Below, one piece after another: positions 1 to 5,216 of a stretch of DNA of 6,629 nucleotides (position 1 is its first letter; every line of letters begins with the position of its first letter). A program made the position numbers and the translations under genes. The stretch is from the NCBI GenBank assembly GCA_025963615.1, contig JAOQAL010000552.1, positions 1 through 6,629 on the forward strand, in the 5' to 3' direction. The DNA is from Chitinophagaceae bacterium. GTDB lineage: Bacteria > Bacteroidota > Bacteroidia > Chitinophagales > Chitinophagaceae. The notes beneath the pieces are model-generated. The model was not told the DNA's origin, made no database searches, and saw only the letters and a list, made by a program, of their open reading frames with translations.

Positions 1-246
1 GTTATTACTCGACATGAAAAGCTCATCCAGCTTATCCTGCTTTCCATTGTTTTTATCGTTTTTAATCATCAGCGTTGCCCGGACCTGGAAAATCTCCGTA
101 GCATAACGTAAATAGAGATACGCCGCAAACAACATGATCGCCACCGATAAAAGAAATAACGGTAAAAAACGCAGATACTTAAAAAAAAGATCTTTTACAC
201 TAATATTCCATAACTCACTTTTATTACTATTAAGCTGATCTTCCAT
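1..246 (-). CDS. Wzz/Wzc-like polysaccharide chain-length determinant or tyrosine kinase, N-terminal part
   Basis: The first 82 codons of a gene that continues beyond the left edge. It starts with ATG at 244-246 and stays open to base 1. Residues 11-23 (ELWNISVKDLFFK) form a short cytoplasmic segment. A membrane helix follows at about residues 24-46, then a periplasmic stretch with YATEIFQVRATLMIKND and a polar, charged run ending DELFMSSNN. This layout is the usual N-terminus of Wzz-domain proteins, which in Bacteroidota are often fused to a cytoplasmic BY-kinase domain (Wzc type) that controls chain length and export of capsule or exopolysaccharide. The kinase part is outside the window, so Wzz-only and Wzc cannot be separated. 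The gene lies 36 bp downstream of the Wza-like gene on the same strand, so co-transcription is likely. Confidence 0.8.
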   Translation of the reverse strand, partial: MEDQLNSNKSELWNISVKDLFFKYLRFLPLFLLSVAIMLFAAYLYLRYATEIFQVRATLMIKNDKNNGKQDKLDELFMSSNN

Positions 247-282
247 TTATATTAATGATTAATTAAGGGTAAAAGCAAGAAG

Positions 283-1092
283 TTATTTTTTGAATATGCT
301 ATAGAGTAAAGTAAGGCTGGTCATGATGCCTAATACTGTTGTAATACGTTGCAGTGTCGCCTGGTCACTTTGTCTGACTTTCGTTTTTGTTGGCTCTACA
401 AATACCACATCATTTTGCAAAAGATTATAATACGCAGAATTAAATATTTCTTTTGAAGTAAGATCTACATAACCTACTTCCCGTTTGCCATCAGTTTCAC
501 GAAGTATTTTTACCGTATTTTTTTTACCGGTTAGCGGTATATCACCGGCTAACCCTATTGCTTCTAAAATTGTAATATGGCCGGTGGGAATTGTAATAGG
601 TCCCGGGTGGGCAACTTCCCCCAATACGGTGACCTTAAAATTTAAAAAGCGGATAATAACCGAGGGGTTTTTAAGCAATTCAACCGGGGATGTAAGTTTT
701 GATTTTATAAGTTCAGCCAGCTGGTTTTTGGTTAAGCCTTCTACATGAAGGGTACCAAACCTGGGGTATTCAATATTGCCATTTTCATCGACCAGAAAAC
801 CGGAAGCAGATGAAGAAGTTGCGGCACCTGCCGAGGCCGCACCCGTAGTAGTTCCTGATGAACTGCCGCCTGGTAGATTATAAGGTGCATCCACTGCGGG
901 ATCGAGGCTGCTGCTGTAAACCTGGATAGAAAGTAAATCGCTTTTCTGGATTTTTATTTCAGGTAATTGAACCGTAGTATTAATAGCACTGTCAGCATTT
1001 TCGATATAATTAATTGGCGCTTTATGCTGGGTACCGCAGGAGGAGAAATAAATTGCAAACAGGACAAGAATCGCCAGTCTTAATAATCGCAT
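283..1092 (-). CDS. Wza-like outer-membrane polysaccharide export lipoprotein (SLBB domain)
   Basis: A 269-residue export protein of the Wza/polysaccharide biosynthesis-export family, which forms the outer-membrane exit channel for capsule or exopolysaccharide. The N-terminus is a lipoprotein signal: MRLL, a hydrophobic run, then a lipobox-like FSSC with Cys19 as the predicted lipid-bearing residue. The export domain begins near SDLLSIQVYSSS (51-62) and resumes at FLVDENGNIEYPRFG (99-113). It is split by a Ser/Gly/Ala/Thr-rich stretch at about 74-98. An SLBB-type beta-grasp region follows at about 153-233 (VTVLGEVAHPGPITIP, then ILEAIGLAGDI). The last 24 residues form a hydrophobic helix ending in FKK. 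This is probably an outer-membrane segment, as in E. coli Wza, although there it is an amphipathic helix. It sits 49 bp after the UpxY-like gene and 36 bp before the Wzz/Wzc-like gene. Confidence 0.92.
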   Translation of the reverse strand: MRLLRLAILVLFAIYFSSCGTQHKAPINYIENADSAINTTVQLPEIKIQKSDLLSIQVYSSSLDPAVDAPYNLPGGSSSGTTTGAASAGAATSSSASGFLVDENGNIEYPRFGTLHVEGLTKNQLAELIKSKLTSPVELLKNPSVIIRFLNFKVTVLGEVAHPGPITIPTGHITILEAIGLAGDIPLTGKKNTVKILRETDGKREVGYVDLTSKEIFNSAYYNLLQNDVVFVEPTKTKVRQSDQATLQRITTVLGIMTSLTLLYSIFKK

Positions 1093-1141
1093 TGCAAAAT
1101 CTTTAATTAATAATGGTTAAGATATTTAGAAGTATTTGCTT

Positions 1142-1642
1142 TTACCTTGACTGCACCGAAGTTAGCTTAGTTCTTTCAATATAGGCTACCAAAACATACC
1201 CGATACTATCAATTGACACTTTTACTGTTTTATGCCGTATATCCACTACCTGGCCCACCTGGTCCATCAAGGGCCCGTGTGTAATTTTTACCCTTTGATT
1301 CAATTTGATATCCATGGGTTGTACTTCTACATTTTCATGTTCATCAAGGAAACGTTTTATAATTCCTATTTCTTTTTCTTTTATAACGGCAGGTTTACCG
1401 TCCCAGTACACAAAATTGATGACCCCGGAAGTCATTCGCACGGCTGTCCTGGCAGTGTCATCAACTTTTACAAAAACATAGGATTTAAATAAAGGCTCTT
1501 CGACCAGTTTAATCCGATCGCTCCATTTACGTCTTACCTTATTCAGCGGGCAGTAGCTCTCAAATCCTTTTTCTTTTAAAAGAAGGTCCACTTTTTTTTC
1601 CCAACGGGGACGTGTATAAATTGCCAGCCACTTACTGCTCAC
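1142..1642 (-). CDS. UpxY-family (NusG-like) transcription antiterminator
   Basis: A 166-residue NusG paralogue. The NGN domain covers about residues 4-100: WLAIYTRPRWEKKV, then ESYCPLNKVRRKWSDR, then EEPLFKSYVFVKVDD. A KOW-type segment follows at about 114-145 (LNQRVKITHGPLMDQVGQVV). In Bacteroides, UpxY proteins head capsule operons, bind the elongating polymerase and stop premature termination in the untranslated leader. Here the gene is likewise first, followed by the Wza- and Wzc-like genes. The start is GTG at 1640-1642. The upstream in-frame codons reach a TGA without any ATG, and the NGN domain begins at the expected place, so GTG is well supported. A leader ORF ends across this GTG (TGA at 1639-1641), suggesting translational coupling. 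RfaH is another NusG paralogue, but the operon context and sequence favour UpxY. Confidence 0.9.
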   Translation of the reverse strand: MSSKWLAIYTRPRWEKKVDLLLKEKGFESYCPLNKVRRKWSDRIKLVEEPLFKSYVFVKVDDTARTAVRMTSGVINFVYWDGKPAVIKEKEIGIIKRFLDEHENVEVQPMDIKLNQRVKITHGPLMDQVGQVVDIRHKTVKVSIDSIGYVLVAYIERTKLTSVQSR

Positions 1643-1710
1643 GGTGAAGATTTTTTTGATGGCTTCGCCACCTCAACCACATAACGGAATTTCATACGGT
1701 TGATTATCAT
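1639..1710 (-). CDS. Possible 23-residue leader peptide overlapping the upxY-like start
   Basis: On the minus strand an ATG at 1708-1710 opens 23 codons, beginning MIINRMKFRYVVEVAKP and ending SSP, with the stop TGA at 1639-1641. The stop shares two bases with the GTG start of the antiterminator gene (GTGA overlap). The peptide is basic, with two Arg and four Lys. Its ATG lies about 30 nt after the predicted transcription start. Codons 13-18 contain a short stem (GGTGGC/GCCATC around GAA, one G-U pair), followed by seven A residues just before the GTG. No homologue is known to me. It may be a regulatory leader ORF, or a chance ORF, since a 23-codon reading frame is weak evidence by itself. 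The exact overlap with the downstream start is what makes it worth listing. Confidence 0.35.
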   Translation of the reverse strand: MIINRMKFRYVVEVAKPSKKSSP

Positions 1711-1746
1711 GGGACTTACATTTTTCAGGTAATTTCCCGTAGTTTG

Positions 1747-1777
1747 CAAATATAAGTGGAACCATGGGAGTGGCAAG
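1747..1777 (-). promoter_or_regulatory. Bacteroidota-type promoter for the capsule operon
   Basis: On the minus strand CTTG (1774-1777) is followed after 19 nt by TATATTTG (1747-1754). The latter is an exact match to the Bacteroidota -7 element TAnnTTTG, and the TTG plus spacing fit the -33 element. Transcription would start near 1741, giving a leader of roughly 100 nt before the GTG of the UpxY-like gene. It lies just downstream of the acetyltransferase stop, so the export operon can be transcribed independently of that gene. Confidence 0.6.
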
Positions 1778-1828
1778 TCAATAAAATTTGCGGATTTTGA
1801 GGCTTTTATCCCCACAGGTTAATAAGTT

Positions 1829-2425
1829 TCAGGCCGGATGGACGACTCCATTATCCAATTGGTATCTTTCGCCTGAACCAGGACATATCGCCATATTATG
1901 AGAGTCAAATTTTAAACTGAATCCGGCACGGCTCACCCAACCACTTTGAGTGGATGGATTACCCTTAACCACCGCATAGGAAGCAACATTTGTTGTAACA
2001 ACAGCACCGGCCCCTATCAAAGCATAGTTCCCAATTTCTATCCCACATAAAATGGTAGCATTGGCGCCGATCGTAGCGCCCTGTTTTACTGTAGTTTTTT
2101 TGAACTCCTTCTTTCTTTCAATAAAACTCCGGGGATTCATTACATTGGTAAAGACAACCGAAGGGCCGAGAAAAACATCATCTTCGATAACAACACCGTT
2201 ATAGAGGGATACATTGTTTTGAATCTTGACTCCATTTCCAATGATTACATTATTATCTATAAATACATTCTGCCCGATATTACATCGTTCGCCGATTTTG
2301 CAGGTGGGCATCAAATGACAGAAATGCCAGATTTTTGTGCCGGCGCCTATCCGCGCGCCGTTGTCAATGATTGAAGTCGGATGAATAAAAGCAGGATTCC
2401 CTTCCATACTGCCAAAATAATTCAT
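1829..2425 (-). CDS. WbpD/WlbB-type UDP-sugar N-acetyltransferase (left-handed beta-helix)
   Basis: A 198-residue hexapeptide-repeat acetyltransferase closely resembling WbpD/WlbB. These enzymes transfer acetyl from acetyl-CoA to the 3-amino group of UDP-2-acetamido-3-amino-2,3-dideoxy-glucuronate, giving the diacetylated uronic acid used in O-antigen or exopolysaccharide. Family landmarks are AFIHPTSIIDNGARIGAGTK (12-31), IWHFCHL (32-38), CNIGQNVFID (48-57), the VKIQNNVSLY segment (66-75) with its cofactor-region Asn, and FTNVMNPRSFIERK (92-105). The helix ends near GAGAVVTTNVASYAVVKGNP, followed by the typical CPGSGERYQL tail (181-190). Hexapeptide repeats run through most of residues 12-155. 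Length is normal for the family. Met1 is used here; Met7 (MEGNPAFIH) is an alternative. The UDP-sugar dehydrogenase, oxidase and aminotransferase partners are not in the window, so the exact substrate is inferred. Confidence 0.88.
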   Translation of the reverse strand: MNYFGSMEGNPAFIHPTSIIDNGARIGAGTKIWHFCHLMPTCKIGERCNIGQNVFIDNNVIIGNGVKIQNNVSLYNGVVIEDDVFLGPSVVFTNVMNPRSFIERKKEFKKTTVKQGATIGANATILCGIEIGNYALIGAGAVVTTNVASYAVVKGNPSTQSGWVSRAGFSLKFDSHNMAICPGSGERYQLDNGVVHPA

Positions 2426-2483
2426 TTGTCTTGTTATTCTTCGTTTGGGTTACTGAAAATTGAGGACGATAGCTTTTTAAGAT

Positions 2484-2553
2484 GGATGCTGGATACCGGA
2501 TGCTGGATGTTGGATGTTAGATACCAGTTGATGGATGCTAGATGCTGGATCCT
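2484..2553. repeat. Ten in-phase 7-bp tandem repeats (GGATGCT type)
   Basis: From 2484 the plus strand divides without any shift into ten heptads of the form (G/A)GATNNT or close variants. GGATGCT appears at 2484, 2498 and 2533; GGATGTT at 2505 and 2512; AGATGCT at 2540. Units at 2491, 2519, 2526 and 2547 are more diverged. The array fills half of the 153-bp gap between the acetyltransferase and the membrane-protein gene. It ends 25 bp from the latter's stop codon. I see no coding role. Confidence 0.8.
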
Positions 2554-2578
2554 CGTTAATTTTCATAACCAGATGTTA

Positions 2579-3178
2579 TTACTTTCTTGTTCCAGAGGAA
2601 CAATTTGTGGGTAGGCACAGTCGGTACCTTTCTATTGTTGCAGAAAGATCTTCTGGTGACACCAGGCCATCCAATTCGATTTCAGTTTTGCGGAATTCGT
2701 CAAGCCCTGCGTCATAGTAGTGGACAATAAAAAAATATTGGGTATTTTCTTCGTGAACTTCTTTGATATAGGTAAGTAATACCTGTTCCCAGCGGAGGTC
2801 TTTATGATCTTTATACAGCCAGATCCCGTCACGGCTAACCCGCATCATGGTTTTGTTATTCAATAGTACAGGCAATACTACAATCAATAAAAGCAGGAGA
2901 AACAAAATATGGATCAACCCGAATTCATTTCTACCGACCAGGTATAGTAGTAAAAAAGCCACCACCATCATGACCGCAACAATCGTCCGTTCCTTCCCGG
3001 CCTTTTTGAATATTACCGGTTCTCCCGGAAGCAACTCCTCATGATATTTAGCGGCATAATCCCTGGTAAGCCGGTATACCGGTGGGGGATGCTGCCACCA
3101 GCTATTCTCTACCGGTAGATATTCCGATTCTATGCGTTGTATGTACTGAAGTTTTCTTTCTTCCAATGAAAGGCTCAT
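2579..3178 (-). CDS. Unrecognised two-helix membrane protein with possible PH-like C-terminal domain
   Basis: A 199-residue protein I cannot assign to a named family. Residues 1-62 are polar and cytoplasmic-looking (SLEERKLQYIQRIESEYLP, then NSWWQHPPPVYRLTRDYAAK). Two hydrophobic helices follow at about 64-82 and 86-107. The C-terminal region, about 110-185, has a beta-rich pattern (MMRVSRDGIWLY, LRWEQVLLTYIKEV, YFFIVHYYD, then a helix EDLSATIERY). This resembles bacterial PH-like (YcxB/bPH type) domains placed after two membrane helices; that is inference from the pattern only. The frame stays open to an ATG at 3313, but those extra 45 residues are translated CGCAAAG repeat (RALRESLRESLRE), so the ATG at 3176-3178 is preferred. 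A weak promoter-like pair (TTTG at 3219-3222, TATTTTG at 3196-3202) lies just upstream of that start. Confidence 0.75.
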   Translation of the reverse strand: MSLSLEERKLQYIQRIESEYLPVENSWWQHPPPVYRLTRDYAAKYHEELLPGEPVIFKKAGKERTIVAVMMVVAFLLLYLVGRNEFGLIHILFLLLLLIVVLPVLLNNKTMMRVSRDGIWLYKDHKDLRWEQVLLTYIKEVHEENTQYFFIVHYYDAGLDEFRKTEIELDGLVSPEDLSATIERYRLCLPTNCSSGTRK

Positions 3179-3233
3179 CTTATCGTTTGAGTATGCAAAA
3201 TAGGAACCAGGCTGTCTCCAAAGGAATATTTCT

Positions 3234-3257
3234 CGCAAACTTTCACGCAAACTTTCA
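3234..3257. repeat. Two tandem 12-bp units, CGCAAACTTTCA
   Basis: Two identical 12-bp units occupy 3234-3245 and 3246-3257, and a third, partial CGCAAA unit leads into the longer duplicated repeat. Copy B at 3380 has only one such unit (CGCAAAGTTTCA), so copy A carries one unit more. Confidence 0.85.
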
Positions 3258-3313
3258 CGCAAAGCGCGCAGAGAAGCAAAGAACGCAAAGAGAGATGAAC
3301 GGTTAAGAATCAA
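3246..3313. repeat. CGCAAAG-type direct repeat, copy A
   Basis: A 68-bp segment rich in CGCAAAG/GCAAAG words that recurs at 3380-3447 in the same orientation with two mismatches (C/G at the seventh base, A/G in GATGAACGG versus GATGGACGG). It lies upstream of the membrane-protein gene and makes a false N-terminal extension to that gene. CGCAAAG-rich intergenic repeats of this kind are, from memory, frequent in Bacteroidota genomes. Confidence 0.85.
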
Positions 3314-3379
3314 ACTCTGCGGGAGTATTTTATTTCACCCAAAGGCACTACAATTCATGAAGCCAATGGTCGTAAGGTG

Positions 3380-3447
3380 CGCAAAGTTTCACGCAAAGCG
3401 CGCAGAGAAGCAAAGAACGCAAAGAGAGATGGACGGTTAAGAATCAA
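3380..3447. repeat. CGCAAAG-type direct repeat, copy B
   Basis: The second copy, 134 bp from the first and 66/68 identical. It ends 8 bp beyond the stop codon of the radical SAM gene. The 66 bp between the copies (3314-3379) contain no ORF or motif I recognise. Confidence 0.85.
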
Positions 3448-3455
3448 TCGCTGCT

Positions 3456-4604
3456 TCAAAACAACCTGCCCTGTTCTCCTGGCCTCCGGAAAATACTCGT
3501 ATCCAAACTCCATTCTTCGGCATTCATGTGATAGAGTTTGCCATATTTTTTATATTGTTGCGCTACCATCTGTGCTATATTACCTTCTCCCCGCATACGT
3601 ACGCCCCAGCGGGTATCATTCACTTTACCGTCATGACTTTGTTCTATGAGGTGCCATACTTTATCGGCGCGGTCAGGAAAATTTTTAAACAACCAATCGT
3701 GGAATAAAAACTTAATGGCTCCATTCAAACGTATAAAAGTATAGGCGGTAAAGGTTGCTCCATTATCACTGGCGGCTTTCATAATGCGCTGCATCTCGTG
3801 TTCATTCAATCCCGGTATCATCGGGCCCATCATGATACCCATGCGTACGCCCGCACTGCTTAGCTCATTGATTACTTTTAATTTTTGTTTCGCTGTGGTA
3901 GTTCTTGGCTCCATGGTGCGACGCAGATCTTCATTGAAGGAAGTGATAGAAACCATGGCGGATACCAACCGTTTCTTCGCCATCTCCTGCAGCACATCTT
4001 TATCTTTAAGTATCCAGGAATTTTTTGTAAGAATTCCAACTGGTTGGTTGAATTCATTACATACTTCCAGCATCGCTCTTGTTAAACGGTATTTTTGTTC
4101 CGCCGGTTGATAACAATCAGTATTACCACTCAGCATGAGTGGTGCACATTGCCATTTAGGGTGCATCAAAAATTTCCGTAACAGTTGGGGCGCATTCTTT
4201 TTTACAATTATCTTTTGTTCAAAATCAAGGCCGGCACTGTAGCCCCAGTATTCATGCACATTGCGTGCATAGCAATAAATGCAGCCATGTTCGCAACCAG
4301 CATAGGGGTTCATGCTATAGCTCATTCCAACATCGGGGCTATCGACATTATTGACAATTGTTTTTGATTCCTGCTCGATGTATTGGGTAGCCAGGTTACT
4401 TTCTTCCCAGTCATCAATACCTTCGATATGTTCCCTGGTTTTTTCATTTTTCAGAAAACGGTTTTTGGTATTGAATTGGGCGCCGCGGCCCAGTAAGTAT
4501 TGGTCCGTTTTTGGCGCTCGTTCTTCTTCATGGGGTGAAGTCTTTTCACCTTCGTGTTTTTGGGGAGCTACTTTATAATGGTCTTGTTTTAGTTTTTCAG
4601 ACAT
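3456..4604 (-). CDS. PA0069-family radical SAM protein
   Basis: A 382-residue radical SAM protein related to the spore photoproduct lyase group (COG1533) and matching the PA0069 family, whose substrate is not known. The cluster-binding motif CEHGCIYC (CX3CX2C) gives Cys104, Cys108 and Cys111, within MNPYAGCEHGCIYCYARN. Other family landmarks are GRGAQFNTKNRF (39-50), NNVDSPDVGMSYSMNP (85-100), LSGNTDCYQPAEQKYRLTR (158-176), GILTKNS (190-196) and EPRTTTAKQKL (232-242). A Gly/Met-rich GVRMGIMMGPMIPGLNEHE segment follows. The catalytic cysteines are intact and the length is normal. The frame is open upstream to an ATG at 4640, but those 12 residues come from the CACGGAG repeat, so the ATG at 4602-4604 (MSEKLKQDHYK) is chosen. 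The first 35 residues are charged and probably disordered. Confidence 0.92.
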   Translation of the reverse strand: MSEKLKQDHYKVAPQKHEGEKTSPHEEERAPKTDQYLLGRGAQFNTKNRFLKNEKTREHIEGIDDWEESNLATQYIEQESKTIVNNVDSPDVGMSYSMNPYAGCEHGCIYCYARNVHEYWGYSAGLDFEQKIIVKKNAPQLLRKFLMHPKWQCAPLMLSGNTDCYQPAEQKYRLTRAMLEVCNEFNQPVGILTKNSWILKDKDVLQEMAKKRLVSAMVSITSFNEDLRRTMEPRTTTAKQKLKVINELSSAGVRMGIMMGPMIPGLNEHEMQRIMKAASDNGATFTAYTFIRLNGAIKFLFHDWLFKNFPDRADKVWHLIEQSHDGKVNDTRWGVRMRGEGNIAQMVAQQYKKYGKLYHMNAEEWSLDTSIFRRPGEQGRLF

Positions 4605-4619
4605 AATAACATTTTTTGA

Positions 4620-4654
4620 ACCACGGAGACAGGGAGACACAGCGGTACACAGAG
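4620..4654 (+). repeat. CACGGAG/CACAGAG repeat, left flank of the GxxExxY gene
   Basis: A 35-bp run beginning ACCACGGAGACA, built of CAC(G/A)GAG-like units of about 8, 8, 10 and 7 bp. The same layout occurs in inverted orientation at 5090-5124. It lies 42 bp beyond the stop of the GxxExxY gene and 15 bp upstream of the radical SAM start. Confidence 0.75.
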
Positions 4655-4696
4655 TTTCCGTGTGACCTGGTCCAACTGTGCGCGGGTGATTTGGAA

Positions 4697-5110
4697 CTAT
4701 AAAATCATTCGTTTTATTCCATCTTTCATTAAAGGAACATGAAAATTTAAAACATACCCAAGGCGTTTACCGGTAAGTTTTAGATAGCTTAATAATTGTG
4801 ATTCCCAAACAGGATGATAATTTTCCTGCGCTTTCAATTCACTGATTATAAGGTCATCTATCAATATATCAATCCGCAATCCGTCATCTATAATGAGCCC
4901 ATCATAAATTATATCCACAGCCTGTTGCCTTACAAACGGAATATTTCTTTTTGTTAGTTCGTAACAAAAGCATTTTTCATACACACTTTCTAACAAACCC
5001 GGGCCCAGTGTCCTATGAATTTCAATAGCAATATTCATTACCTGACCCGCAAGCCATTTCTCTCTGTCCGTTAGAGGTTTGAACTTATTCTCCGTGTTAC
5101 TCTGTGCCAT
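4697..5110 (-). CDS. GxxExxY family protein (PD-(D/E)XK nuclease-like)
   Basis: A 137-residue member of the GxxExxY family, assigned to the PD-(D/E)XK nuclease superfamily; its biological role is not established. The name-giving motif is GLLESVY (Gly38, Glu41, Tyr44), within HRTLGPGLLESVYEKCFCYE. The predicted nuclease core is Asp81 in LRIDILI, then Glu91 and Lys93 in SELKAQE, followed by Gln105 in WESQLLSYL, and the usual tail NFHVPLMKDGIKR. All these positions are present, so the protein looks intact. The start codon at 5108-5110 lies inside the CACGGAG repeat, so the first residues (AQSNTEN) are repeat-derived. An upstream in-frame ATG at 5153-5155 would add 15 residues, also partly repeat-coded, and is less likely. 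The gene is bounded by inverted repeats. Confidence 0.9.
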   Translation of the reverse strand: MAQSNTENKFKPLTDREKWLAGQVMNIAIEIHRTLGPGLLESVYEKCFCYELTKRNIPFVRQQAVDIIYDGLIIDDGLRIDILIDDLIISELKAQENYHPVWESQLLSYLKLTGKRLGYVLNFHVPLMKDGIKRMIL

Positions 5111-5124
5111 TGTGCCTCCGTGGT
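5090..5124 (-). repeat. CACGGAG/CACAGAG repeat, right flank of the GxxExxY gene (inverted copy)
   Basis: Read on the minus strand this 35-bp run begins ACCACGGAGGCACA and follows the same 8-8-10-7 unit layout as the copy at 4620-4654. It contains the likely ATG of the GxxExxY gene. The two copies face each other across about 500 bp. Confidence 0.75.
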
Positions 5125-5192
5125 TTAATTTGATGATCAGGATTACTGCATACAAAAGAGTGAATCAGGCCGCAACAGACGATGAACTATAT

Positions 5193-5206
5193 CAGCTAGC
5201 TAGCTG
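5193..5206. other. 14-bp perfect palindrome CAGCTAGCTAGCTG
   Basis: A self-complementary 14-mer in the gap between the 2H gene's stop and the GxxExxY gene. It has no T-run after it on either strand, so it is not a standard intrinsic terminator. It could still form a small hairpin in the 3' end of the 2H transcript. Confidence 0.5.
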
Positions 5207-5216
5207 TCGGCGTTGG

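Noticed and set aside
259..266. TTAATTAA palindrome, also at 1103-1110, in the two spacers beside the Wza-like gene
   Set aside because: An 8-bp AT-only palindrome in AT-rich spacers is likely by chance, and nothing else is shared by the two sites.
1658..1672. Hairpin GATGGC/GCCACC next to a T-run as a terminator
   Set aside because: On the plus strand the T-run precedes the stem, and on the minus strand the stem is followed by A residues, so neither direction gives an intrinsic terminator.
3179..3313. N-terminal extension of the membrane protein to the ATG at 3313
   Set aside because: The 45 extra residues include direct translations of the CGCAAAG repeat, and a good ATG at 3176-3178 begins the non-repetitive protein.
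3234..3447. CRISPR array made of the CGCAAAG repeats
   Set aside because: Only two long copies 134 bp apart, with internal short tandem words and no regular spacers or cas genes.
4605..4640. N-terminal extension of the radical SAM protein to the ATG at 4640
   Set aside because: Most of the 12 added residues (MSPCLRGSKNVI) come from the CACGGAG repeat; MSEKLKQ at 4604 is a better start.
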